Part shown: piece after piece, positions 1 through 11,493 of the stretch
Numbering within the stretch: the first letter of the stretch is position 1
How the letters are laid out: each line of letters begins with the position of its first letter
Source of the DNA: Macrotis lagotis
Taxonomy: Eukaryota; Chordata; Mammalia; Peramelemorphia; Peramelidae
Length of the DNA: 64,000 bases
Assembly: GCF_037893015.1 (NCBI RefSeq)
Contig: NC_133661.1
Span: forward strand, 181,948,508-182,012,507
Direction of reading: 5' to 3'
The notes under the pieces: generated by a model
What the model was told of the DNA's origin: nothing
What the model saw: the letters and a program-made list of their open reading frames with translations, nothing else
Databases searched by the model: none
Program-made: the position numbers and the translations under genes

Positions 1-376
1 TTGCCATGATGGTGGCTTAGACACACTTAAATTATCAATATCCTTCTTAAACTGTGGCATTCCTTACTGAATACAGACACAAGCATCAATGTTAATTCTT
101 GAAACATCAAAATAAATATATAATATGAACAAAAAAGGTTATCTTGAATTTCTCAGAATGTTTAACTTGGGAGAGATTAAGAATCATCATCTAGTACAAT
201 CCCTTCAATGTACAGAAGAGGTGACTTGCCCAAAGATGACTCCATTCAACTAGAACTGAAATTCAATATGGCCATGAATCTTAAGTGTAATTTGGGCCCA
301 AATGTTCTTAAAGCTCAATAAAATCACTTTCCCTTCTAACATTTTATAAATTCATTGTTTCATTTTTTAAGATACA
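1..376. other. Intergenic DNA, no gene seen
   Basis: AT-rich sequence with no long reading frame and no repeat that I recognise. It ends at the target site of the first SINE. Confidence 0.5.
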
Positions 377-579
377 GGGAGGCTAGGTGGCACAATGGAT
401 AGAGCACCAGCCCTGAAGTCAGGAATACCTAAGTTCAAATCCGGCCTCAGACACTTAATAATTACCTAGCTGTGTGGCCTTGGGCAAGCCACTTAACCCC
501 ATTGCCTTGCAAAAGCTAAAAAAACAAATAAAGAAATAGAGACCAAAAAAACCCAAAAAACAAAACAAAAAAAACAAAC
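377..579 (+). mobile_element. tRNA-derived marsupial SINE
   Basis: The head (ggctaggtggcacaatggat) and B box (gttcaaatc) match the SINE consensus, and the end is attgccttgcaaaagc followed by an A-rich tail. A target-site duplication close to cattttttaagataca flanks it at about 361-376 and 580-596, so the insertion is complete. Confidence 0.9.
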
Positions 580-1319
580 CATTTTTTAAAGATACACAAG
601 GCAGTATTCCCACAATACATATAGTAGCAGAAAAAATAGAAAAGTAATAGAAAAAATATATACATAGTCACTTCTGAGTTGAAAGCATGTGAAAAGTTAG
701 AATTCAGAGCAGATATGCAAAAAAGTAAGCCTTAAAATGAAAGGATAAAGAAATTGGCATGATCATATTTAGCCTGGAGAAGAAAAGGCTGTGGGAGAAC
801 TATATAACTGTCTGAATATACAGGTATACCCCTACCCAAAAAATACCCAATGGAGGGGATTTATTACTCATATAATTTTATTTTTATTTTCAGGGTTTAA
901 AGTGTACTTAAGGTTTTGTTGTTCCTTGTGCATTTTGGGATCAATAATTAGATCACAGAGGCAAGGCTACAGGAAAACTTGAGGCTTAAATAAGAATGAT
1001 CAGAAATAAAAAATTAGACACATTCATATGCTAATATAAGTCTGATGTCCAGAGTGATTGAGTGATTTGGTCTGAAATTATACAATTAGTAAATATCAGA
1101 ACTAAGGTGAGTCACAAGTCTCTTGAATCCAAGTACTATGGTTTATACAGATATACTCCAGAGAAGTTGAGGAAATCTCCTCCAAGTATTTTTCAGAAAC
1201 GAACAGTCCAGAACTATCTGGGCTATGGTCTGAGCTGAGTGTGAGGGAACAAACAAGTCACTGAAACTCCTCCTGACTTTCCTATTTCTGTTTATACCAC
1301 AGCATTTTTTTAGTCAAGA

Positions 1320-1770
1320 TTCTCAAATCTAAATCATCATCTTATCATCTTCAACTCCTTTGCCATCCCAACTCCCCATCCCTCCCCTCCCAGCAATGAA
1401 ATCAGTAACCAAATCAAAAGTCTCTGGAGGGCCTTATTAACTCTTGCCTAAGTTATGACAGCAGACCATATGATCTCTCCACTTTCACAGTCTCTCCACC
1501 CAACAAATCCATCCATCAACCCCTGCCAGGAAAATCTGAAAGCACATCTCTGATCACATAATCATTCAGTTACCTCAAAATGTTTAATGGAAATACCTCA
1601 TTGCTTAGAGGATTAATTTCAAACTCTTTAGTAGTGAATAGCATCCAAATCCCTCCTTTGGACCCATACAGCACTTTTCCGTTATGCCTCTGATATTTTT
1701 CTCCTCTACTAGATTATCGATTGCTTGAAATGAGGGAGAATATCTTTCATCTTTGAAATCCCAAACATCA
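1320..1770 (+). repeat. L2-like LINE fragment
   Basis: The order of phrases (ctctccacccaacaaatc, then the 'tttaatggaaatacctcattgc' type block and 'ttaatttcaaactcttt') follows the L2 3' region. The copy is very diverged. The rest of 580-2250 shows no gene; a short MIR-like piece may lie near 1080-1150. Confidence 0.4.
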
Positions 1771-2252
1771 CCATCAATTTGAATCTCAGAACACCAGAAG
1801 AAGATTCCTCAATAAAATTCACAGTAATTAATGAGCATTTAAATAACCAAAAAGGAAAGGTGGATGAAAAAAGTCATACTGTTCAACAAGCAGCTATACA
1901 ACCAATCATATTTTGGATAAATTCTGCAGATGGACAATCAGCTGAGCTTAGACACAAGAATGATATTTACCTGGATAGCATTTGAAATATTATGTACAAC
2001 TTTCAATGATTCCAAATTGTTTGCTGCTCCAAAAGATCAACTTTTAATAGTGGCATTCTCCTAATTGTGCTATATGACAGAGAATCATTCATTGAACACT
2101 ACAATTTCAAAAGAGTAAAAATTAAAAATAACTCAACAGGCCAATGGAAAGATGCATGGTAAATATAAGTAGGCCGCAACAGGTTATCTTGGGGAAAACT
2201 GAATAGTGTAAAAGACATTTTATGTAGATATAGATTCTATAGCTATAGAAAT

Positions 2253-2266
2253 ATAAATATATATTT

Positions 2267-2328
<62 letters not shown>

Positions 2329-2340
2329 TATACACATATA
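2253..2340. repeat. (TA)n(CA)n microsatellite
   Basis: An alternating TA run passes into about 20 CA units and ends in catacatatacacatata. Confidence 0.95.
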
Positions 2341-2344
2341 AAAG

Positions 2345-2540
2345 GCATAAAAATTTATATAGCACTAACTATGGGCCAGACACAACCCTGGGGGGTAGGT
2401 GATCATATTATACTCACTTTACATTTGAAGAAAAGGTTAAAATGACTTGCCTAGGATCACACAGCTATTAAGTATCTGAGTCCATATTTGAACTCATATC
2501 TTCCTAAATCCAGGCTTAGACTTTATCCACTATACAGAGA
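2345..2540 (+). mobile_element. MIR-type SINE
   Basis: The sequence shows the ancient MIR core order: atttatatagcactaactatg, then ggggggtaggtgatcat, then gacttgcctaggatcacaca, then a tRNA-like end actttatccactata. It is diverged and has no clear target-site duplication. Confidence 0.7.
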
Positions 2541-3323
2541 CAAACATACATATTATTCTGAAAGATAAGAAAAGGAAGCAGGGTCAGTTATAAAGCAAGA
2601 ATAAAAAAAGACAAGAGATGGATGGCAAAATATTCTAAAAATCCTTCATGCCAACCAGGTTGTGAAGGATTCCCACCTCTCTGGCCATCAGTTTCTTTTA
2701 CCTATAAAATGAATATGTTAGATAAAATAATCTTTGAGTTTCCTTGCAGCTCTAAGCCTATGAAGTTATGAACAATTTGATTAGTATCTGTGAGATATTA
2801 AAAGAATAAGAAAACATTTAGAAGACTCTTCTATGGAGGATTTGGGGGAAGACAAAGAGTCCCATAAAAGGAGAAAGTACAGAGAGGTTATAATCTAGAC
2901 TGGTAGGGAGTACTCATACATAGTCACGGTGGTAAAATCATGGATCCACTAGAATTTAAAAGAGACGGTATTATATATTCATTTCAGGGTAGACATTTAT
3001 ATCTTTGTTGACTGGCATTCCAAAGGTTTTGCCAATATTCAAAACACTCCTGGGTACTCCTCTTCTAATACTGTCTTTAGCACCAGCTAATAAACTAGAG
3101 AAGAAACCTATTCTCATAAGTAAATTTGTTTTTAAAAAGTGAAACCCAGGATTAATCAAGTTGATCTCCTTATTCAATAGATTTGGCTCCAAAAGACTTG
3201 GTCATTTCCAAAAACAAAATCCACTATTAAAAAATGAAAATTTGCCTTCAGAACCAATAAATTATTTTAAATTATAGTTAAAAATCAGTCACACTATATC
3301 TTACAAATGAGTATCTATGACAA

Positions 3324-3326
<3 letters not shown>
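2541..3326. other. Intergenic DNA, no gene seen
   Basis: Only short stop-bounded frames are present and no coding similarity was recognised. The part from about 3200 may belong to a decayed hAT-like element that continues to about 3460. Confidence 0.4.

Positions 3327-3367
<41 letters not shown>
3327..3367. repeat. (TG)n microsatellite
   Basis: About 20 uninterrupted TG units. Confidence 0.95.
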
Positions 3368-3370
<3 letters not shown>

Positions 3371-3389
3371 CATAGCCATACATATATAG

Positions 3390-3460
3390 AAATTAATATA
3401 AATGTGTGGTTTTCTAAGTCAATACACAACCCCCAGGGATCTCTTTCTATGAGTCTGCTA
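3390..3460 (+). repeat. hAT-like MITE fragment
   Basis: The phrase gtggttttctaagtcaatac followed by ccccagggatctct matches the internal part of the better preserved MITE at 16257-16436 (gttttctaaatcaatatgca, then cagggatcc). Confidence 0.45.
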
Positions 3461-3877
3461 CCACTGATGCAGAGGTTACAGAAAAGTACCCTGTCCATCA
3501 GGAGGATGCAATTTAGCTGAGGGAGATAAAACACATGAAAAGAAAACACAGACAAAGCAATGTTTGTGTATGCCAAACAAATAGTATAGGCAAAAAAGGA
3601 TGATCAGTATTCAGGCATATGAAGGCATGTATATGCACCAGTGTCTATATTGTAATCTAGGGTTAAAAAGAGTTATCTATATAGCTAAGAGAAAGAGGAA
3701 AGTATATCCTCTCGATGAAGCTCAGACCTGAAAGGGGTTGAAGACTTTGCCTTTCTGCCCTGCCTGAAGGTGAGTGCCAACTTGTAATGGTGAAAGTTTA
3801 TTCCAAAGTCCAAAAGGAAGGTCTCCTCATTTTACAAGTTTAAAAACATGTTTTTTTCCTTTCTGTTTTCCTTTTTA

Positions 3878-4195
3878 GGGGCAGCCAGCTGATGTAGTGG
3901 ATAGAGCCCCAGCTCTGAATTCAGGAGGATCTGAGTTCAAATGTGACCTCAGACACTTGACATTTACTGGCTGTGTGATCTTAGACAAGTCACTTAACCC
4001 TGAGTGCCTCACATCCAGGGTCATCTAAGTCATCCTGATCCATATCTGGCCACTGGATCCATATGTCTCTGGAAGAGAAAATGAGGCTGGAGACATAGCA
4101 CAGCCCCACCTCACTAAAATCCAATTCACTTGCTTGTTGTTATCATCTACCTGATGGCATGGTCTTCCTAGAGAATGAAGGACAAAAAAATCATC
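3878..4195 (+). mobile_element. Composite SINE, tRNA head with RTE-like tail
   Basis: A tRNA-like head (ggggcagccagctgatgtag) with B-box region is followed by a second module (catatctggccactggatcc, then agcacagccccacctcac, then agaatgaaggacaaa). The second module resembles the 3' tail of the RTE element at 22.5-27.5 kb. This is a Mar1-like composite SINE, older than the other tRNA SINEs here. Confidence 0.7.
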
Positions 4196-5429
4196 ATAAA
4201 TGTTCAACCTATTTTTAGAGAGTGTAATAGTAGGACACATCAGTGATTCTTCATCACTGTGTTCAGATATGCATATATTTGACCACATACTCAACTTATG
4301 GGACTCTAATCTGTGTCTTTCCCTAAACTGTCCATGGAAGAGTCTTCTAAATGCCTTCCTCTTGTTCTTTTGGTATCTCACAGATACCAATCAAGCTATC
4401 CAAAAACTGAAAGCCAAAGAGGAGGGATTCACCCAAAGTCCACAGATAGTAAGTAGATCCAAGTCCAAGGGACTTGGATCAGAACTGTCCAATTATAGAT
4501 TCAGAATTCATTCCATTACACTCCAACCTAGTTTGGGTGAAGAATTTTTGGAATATAATGAACTTCTCTAAGAGCCATCCTATCTTCTCCCTTGTCCCTT
4601 CAACTCCATGATCAAAAGAAAACTTGCCAAAGGCAATAAGAGAATTCAGGATGTCATGACCCAATACAGATATCTTGTTGATGTCCCAACTAGGTTGCCT
4701 GATTTGAAGAGAAATTAAGAGTAAAGAGAAAATCAGTTCCTAGGAGACAGTGAGCAATAAGTTTAGTCCAATGACAAATAATGTGACCCCAGAGAATTTG
4801 AAAGGGATAATGTGAGGAAAGAAAATTGATGAAATGGAATTTATCCCATCCTGGATTTTCCAAATTCTTTAGGACTCAGCACATAATTCAGAATTCACAT
4901 TTTTTAATCTAGAAGAAACTCAGATAGAAATAACAGCTGAAACCAGATACAAGGCCAGATATTGACTTAATTTTAAAATACCACATTATCTTTATTGTAT
5001 TATATTTTAATTTTGTTAAATTTTCCCCAAATATACTTTAATCTGGTTCAAGTTGCCCTGAATAGCATTATGGCATATTTTATACCTCTGCTCTAGATTC
5101 AAGATTCCTCAAGATTTAAATCCATACCCCACCCCTTTCATCCAAATTTCTTCTAACTCCTAAGGAGACAGACTTTGATCTCTAGGCAAGTTACTTTAGT
5201 ACTCCATTATAGTTATCTAATGACCTTTATTTAAAAATAAATTTTTTTTCTGCTATAATTTAGAGTTCATTTCTTTGGTGGAAATACAAGACAACTATAT
5301 GCCTTTGCTATATCATGAGATTTAGCAGCTCAGAAATAGTTCAGTTCTTAGCTTTCCTTGTTCACATTCAATAATTCCAATGCCTCGATCCTTTCCTTAT
5401 TGGATTTACTTTCCATGATCGCCACCATT

Positions 5430-5432
<3 letters not shown>
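4196..5432. other. Intergenic DNA with one decayed hAT-like piece
   Basis: No gene recognised. About 4960-5092 (ccacattatctttattgtat, ending in tttatacctctgctctag) looks like a reversed copy of the hAT-like MITE whose better example lies at 16257-16436. Confidence 0.4.

Positions 5433-5478
<46 letters not shown>
5433..5478. repeat. (CA)n microsatellite
   Basis: About 22 CA units, followed by a pyrimidine-rich stretch. Confidence 0.95.
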
Positions 5479-5485
<7 letters not shown>

Positions 5486-5649
5486 ACTTAAATACAATGT
5501 ATTCTTATTTCTCCTGTCTCTTCTTTTCCTCCCTCTTTCCCTATCACCCTCCCTATCGACCCTTCCTTTTCCTCACCTCCCTATACTTTCTGGACAGTAG
5601 CCTTGCTTCATCATTTTTTTCTGACCTAGCAAGCAGTCCTGTAGGAATG

Positions 5650-5791
5650 TTAATTAGCACATAGGATTTAATTAATTCAGTGGCTAATTAATGATGGGGG
5701 AGGAAAATCAGGAGAGAAGGAGGGTGGGAAGTAGCCTGGCTTCCGCACAGAAGGCACCGCAGATGGTTCTGGGTTGGCTGGCACCATGCCA
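5650..5791. promoter_or_regulatory. Homeodomain TAATTA cluster with NFI palindrome
   Basis: Within 5650-5692 there are three TAATTA cores (ttaattagc, ttaattaatt, ctaattaatg). A perfect NFI-type palindrome TGGC-N5-GCCA follows at 5779-5791, in a GC-rich non-repetitive block (about 5694-6250) that also has a GC box (gggtggggcggg, about 5838-5850). The motifs are visible; function is inferred. Confidence 0.35.
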
Positions 5792-8268
5792 CCACTCTCT
5801 GGCTCCCCCCCTCCACCCCAGCACGCAAGGCAAAAGGGGGTGGGGCGGGAATGAGGGGCACAGACTGGCAGAACCGCCAGACAGACTCATTCAGTCTTGC
5901 CACCGCTTTGTGCTGGGAAAAGACAGACAGAGGGAGAAAAGGATCGAGAGAAAGAGAAAGACAGACAGACAAGACCCATATATTTAACTGAAAGAACAAA
6001 TGAAGAAGGCAGCTGATTGGAAAGATACCCTCCTCTTCCAACCCAGGAAGAAGGCAAGGTCAGACCCTGTCCAACCCCAGAGAATTCTGGCAGCATGGGC
6101 TCCCCATCTCCTTAGTACCACTAAGGAAGAAACAGGAAGAAAGGGGAAGGAAGGGGGGAAGATATGGCCTCCCACCCTTTGGGTAGCCAGGTATCCCAAT
6201 ACAGGGACCCTTTATCCTGCCCTTTTCCTACATGCCATTCCCTGGCCATGAGAGATAGATGTCAACCTCTTGAGATGAAAGACAAGGGCCAAAACATGAA
6301 AAAGGATTAAGGATGGTGAATGGAAGAGGAAAAAGGGAAAGGGAAAAAAGGCATAATGGTGACAAAAAGGGATTCAGGTGAGTGAAAGGTAAGAGGGGGA
6401 TAGAAACAGAAATGAGGAGAAAAAGAAAGTGGGGGATGGGTCAGAGAATTTTTAGTGGACACGATGAAGAGTGTCTTGGGCAAAGGACACAATACCTTTC
6501 TCAGCCCCCAAGTCCAGACAGAGAGAAGTCAAGAGTATCCAAAGTTCTTCAAGTCAATGGGAATGAGAAGGAGAAACGAATAAGCATTTATGCAGCACTT
6601 ATGATGTACATTTGATCAGTGGAGACTGGATTATTACTGGGGTCTCATAGGGATACAACCCTTCAGAGACCCTGCTCAAAACTATCTGACATTCCCAAAC
6701 TGGAAATTATAGAAGGCAAAGGAAGAAAAGTCACCCAACAACCTGAAAAGAAAACTGGAACTCCACGAGCTGCAGAACCCAAGTCCAGGAGCTACATTGG
6801 AGGAGTGGGGAGGAATGCCATAGATCTCTGGTGCAGCGAGTCCCTACATGGCCCTCTGGGACAGGTGTGAGTGGGGAAAGGAGGATCTGGGGAGAAGTCA
6901 CAGCCCAACTCTAGTTTGAGTGGGGCGAAGGTTAGACATTGGAGCACAGAGAAATGTGTGCCCTAGGAGAAAGGGAGAAACTCTACCTATCAAAAAGGGA
7001 GGGATTACAGAACAGGAAAGAAAAGGAGCTAGGGCAGGGGTTCAAGCAGATGCACTTTTCCTGGGTCAGGTGTCAGAAAGCTAGCAAAGGTGGCAGCAAA
7101 GGCTTATTTTATCTGATTAAGATACGATTTCCTAACTGGGAATTCTGATTTCATCTTTATATTGTCTGAGGATCCTTGGGAGGAGAGAAGGCCAGAAACT
7201 CAAGGGTCCATTATTGCCTATTATCCACAGTCCACCTCACAGCCCAGATGTAAGATGGAAAGATGGAGTGTCTTTAGGCAGTGACTGAGAGTACAATCTG
7301 CAAAGCCCTGAAGGGTCCTCCCAAGTGGTCTGTAGGTGGATCCAAACTGCAAGTCACATTGAAACATGTGGATCTGTTTCTGAATGGTATTTGACACTGT
7401 GAATTTAATTTATATTAATAAGTGTAGAAACATTGTCACATATAGCCAAAATAATGGTTGTTTACACAAAAAGATCTCAGAAATTTCAGAACTTGGTGGT
7501 ACTTAAATGGAAGAAGTGACACATATTGGGCTAGAAAAATTTGATGTTTTGAAAAAAAGTTTTGAGCTAAGAGAAAATTAAACTACCTTTCTGGGTATTT
7601 CAGGGCCTTTCCAGCTCTTTAATTCTACCCTACTCAAATTCCATTCTATCCTCCTGGAGAGGGGACAGATTATTCTCCCTGAGGAACAAAGAAGGGAAAG
7701 CACTTACTCTTTAGTCTCACACAGTTGGTCAGAATTGAGTTGGCAATAGGAAATAAAAGACCAATACTTTCAGAGTTTCCTACCTCCAGAACAACATGAT
7801 CCACAGAGAAGAAACATGAGGAGAACAAGAAGTCTTAGAGGATTTCTTAACATAGTTACTATGTCAGTTACGACCTAGAGCCAGTAGGGTACGCTGGCCC
7901 CATTCTCGGGATGCAGGTATCCCAGTGCTATTTAAATTAGCTCTCCCAGAATGCTAACATTTCCAGCAAAGTGAACCAAATGTGGTATCACAAAAACTAT
8001 CATTTCAAGAATTCTTTTCCTTTAGAAAATGTTCCTATTTTACTCCCAGAATCCCTGATAGCTTGCCCATAGCAAAGTGACCCAAGTAAGTGGGTCACAA
8101 ATGAGAGAATGCTTGGAATGCATGCAGGTGAAGTATTTTGCTGAAAGTAACAGCTGACAGATACGCTTGACACTGAATTGATCTCAGGGTTGAGGGGAAC
8201 TCAGGGAACCTGTGTCCTAGTGCCAGCATTGGCACTGACTGGCTTGTGCAAACTTGGAATAAATCACT

Positions 8269-8269
<1 letters not shown>
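5792..8269. other. Non-repetitive intergenic DNA, no gene seen
   Basis: Purine-rich sequence with no SINE or LINE insertion that I can recognise. Reading frames are short, low-complexity and unsupported. Confidence 0.4.

Positions 8270-8334
<65 letters not shown>
8270..8334. repeat. (CA)n(GA)n microsatellite
   Basis: A CA tract continues directly into about 25 GA units. Confidence 0.95.
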
Positions 8335-8338
<4 letters not shown>

Positions 8339-8462
8339 CAGTTTTTACATTTGAAAAATGGGGGGGGGAAGCTGTAATTCACGGTAATTACCTGAGAATC
8401 AAGGAACCAATTTGACTCAAATACCTTATGCTCATAAGGGAAAAAGGGGTTATAAGAACTCT

Positions 8463-8634
8463 GTATTATTATTATTGTTATTATTATTATTATTTCAGTT
8501 TTTGCAAGACAATGGGGTTAAGTGGCTCGCCCAAGACCACACAGCTAGGTAATTATTAAGGGTCTGAGGCTGGATTTGAACTCAGGTACTCCTGACTCCA
8601 GGGCTAGCGCTCTATCCACTGCCACCTAGACGTC
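8463..8634 (-). mobile_element. tRNA-derived marsupial SINE with (TTA)n tail
   Basis: Reverse-oriented SINE: ttttgcaagacaatggggtt, then cacacagctaggtaattatt, ending at tatccactgccacctag. The tail side is a TTA repeat instead of poly-T. A near duplication of ctctgtattatt flanks it. Confidence 0.88.
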
Positions 8635-11479
8635 CTCTGTGTATTATTCTTAATCCTGCATGCCCACTGGGGCAGAGAAGCTTAGCAGAGATCATTCCAT
8701 GATGTATCTCTGATAGGACATGAGGAAAGCAGAGATTCTGGGACCAGAAAACATATATATAACTCATGGGCAGAAACAGAACAAGAATACAGGGGAACAG
8801 GAAGACTGTAGGACCATCATCACTGCTAGGAGAACATACAATAGAAAAATGAGAGAGGCAGAACAAAAACGCTTCTCCCATGGGTACCCCAAGAATTTAG
8901 ACAGAAAAACCAGAGAAGCTAGCTTCCTATTTCTACATTCAATTTCTAATTTGAGATCCAGCCAACTTGGCACAGTTGGATAAGATTCAGTTGGATGAAT
9001 CTACTTTATCATTCTTCAGTTCCAGACCTGGCCTTAGTCCATAAATCAGAAATCACACTGCTGAAGAGTAAAGCAGGGGTAGACAACATATAACCAAGAC
9101 TGGGTGAGCAGAAGCCCCACTGTGCAGAATAATTTCCAGGGGTTATCAGAAGTAAGGACTGAAAATGAAATTTATGAGGACTTAATGAATCAGGCAAATC
9201 TGCTATTTCTGAAATTGTAGAAATTTACAATCACTTGAATAGGTTAGCTTAAGTGTCTGGGGCGCTAAAAACAAAATGTGATATCTGGGTATAGGAAAAA
9301 ATAATAAATTATGGGGGGTAAAGTGGAACATAAAAAACTGAAATTTATGGGGAGTCATCATTGACAAAGACTTTAGAACAAAAAAGACCTACAGCCAGGA
9401 GGAGTCCAATGGAAAGCCAAATGGAGAAGTGATTTGACAGAATGAGCTCAGTGAGGTAAAGGGAAAGGAAGAGGTTAGAAATCAGGCTAGGGCAGAAAGC
9501 TAAGGCTCTGGGTTGTGGCCAAAAACCTGCCACAATCAAAATAGGCAGATAAGATGCCCTTAGAAAAGGTACCCCAGCTGCCCCAGCTGGTATTCGCCAA
9601 GAACTCCAAAGAGTGATGACTGCAGCTTCCCCAGAGGAACTATAGATCACATTTCAGAGCACAGCCTTCCTCCTCCCACCCCCCCCAAATCACTTTTCCA
9701 TCTCCATTATTCCCCCCCCATCCCTCATCATAGGCCCATCACTCTCCTGCCCTACTCTTCAGCATTGACCCTTTGGCTCCCCCATCTTGTTTGCATTCTC
9801 CTCTAAACCACTAGGTTTCTTACTCCTTCAGTCCCCTTTAGCCAGGAAATTCATTTGTGAAATAGGAATGGGGGTGTAGTTGAGATGGGGGGGGGGGGGA
9901 GAAAAGGAAAAAGGAAAGAATCTCAATTCTACAGGAGAGGAAAAGAGATGGAGGGTTAGGAAAAGAGAACAAGCAAGCTAGTAGGAGCAGGGGGGAGGGG
10001 AGGGAGATGGCACTGCGGAAAAAGAGCGCCACAAAATTAATTTGAGGAAGGGAACAGTCAGGGAGACGTTAGTGGAATAACAATCAGGCAATGGAGGGTT
10101 GGGGAGGAGGGGAGGGTGATGTAGGGGGAAAAAATTGTACTGGGGGGGATGAAGGGGAGTGGAGTCTAGAGCAACAGCAGCACCACCTAGGGGTGTGGCC
10201 AAGGTTCACATACAGCAACAAAAGAACCCTGGCAGCCTGCATGCACTAACCCAGGCATGAGAACCTTGGGGGGGTGGGCTGGGGACCAAAAAGCCAAGGC
10301 ACCCATCTTCCCAACCTCCAGGTAATATCACTCACAGGTTGCAAGAATAGATACTGAATGGTCCTTCCTGAGAAAAGTAGGTTCTAGGAGTGAGGGCAGA
10401 ACTGGCTATTTCCATTCCATCAAAGGGAATAACCATACTGTCCTCAGAATTCACCCAGGAGAATAAAGAAGGGATAGAGATTTCTTCCCTCCTGGAGAAG
10501 TAATTTTGCTGCCTTTATTTTCAAGTGATTTTTTCCCCTCCCTACTGAGTGGTGAAACATTACAAAAGCTTCCTGAGCCCTAAGCCCCCCTCACTCATCT
10601 GCTTACTCCTAGCATCGCCTCAAAACTCTCAACCATCATTAAAAACCCCAGGGGAGCCACCATGCTCAGAGAAGAAGGGGAATACACCCAGCTCTCTCAC
10701 CCTCCCCCTAGTAAGATAGAGCAAAGGTGGGAGGGTGGGAGGTAAAGAAAAGAAGGTCACGAGAGAAAGCAGAAACCTCACAGAAGGAGGAATGTGATCA
10801 GTGGTATTTGTTGTGCTTCTAGGGAAGAAGAATCAGTCACATTTTTTAATAATAATAAATACATGAAGACAGATTTGCCAGTGCTCCTCTGGCTCCTTGG
10901 GAAGCATGGGGGAGGGGAGCCAATGCAGCCGCAGCACACATCAGCAGCCCCCTCCCAGTTAGACAAGCACAGGATTGCGGCAGCCCCTCTAGACCAACCT
11001 GCTATACTCTCCATCAAAGGAACCCAACCATGGGCTCTGTCTGCATTCAACTCCCTTCCTCCAATCTATTCTACCCTCTTCTGCTTCCCCCACTCCCAAC
11101 CTACCAAGGAACTGTCCATTAGACTTAACTCGAATATAATTCACCCTATCCTCTTTTAACCTCTCTGTGCCCCCAATGCCCATACTACTCATCTGCCCCA
11201 CTTCTCTACTAGTGTCCCAGACAAGCTGATCTACAGTCAAGACAACAAGCATTTGTTCTAACCAGAGACTGCACCAAGTGCTGGTGACACAAAGGAAGAC
11301 CTCCCATACCAAAAGACTTCTATGTATCACCAATTCTCAATTCCATCAAAAGGGCTTTTCCTCCTCTCCATTTTAATTTGAATGTGACTTACTCCTTACC
11401 ACCTAAAGCATGCAAGCATGGGGTAGTTACACAATAAAGTGTATGGGGAGGGGGGGAAGGATTCTAGACCAAGTGGATA
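8635..11479. other. Transposon-poor intergenic DNA
   Basis: No gene or complete mobile element was recognised. Features are G runs near 9886-9899 and 10142-10148 and a short MIR-like fragment near 11225-11310 (acaagcatttgttc, caagtgctggtgacaca). Confidence 0.4.
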
Positions 11480-11493
11480 CTGCCACCTACTGA
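11480..11493 (-). promoter_or_regulatory. CTCF-like motif, one mismatch
   Basis: The plus strand reads CTGCCACCTACTGA. Its reverse complement fits the CTCF core CCASYAGRKGGCRS at 13 of 14 positions. It has the same orientation as the perfect match at 13827-13840. Confidence 0.35.
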
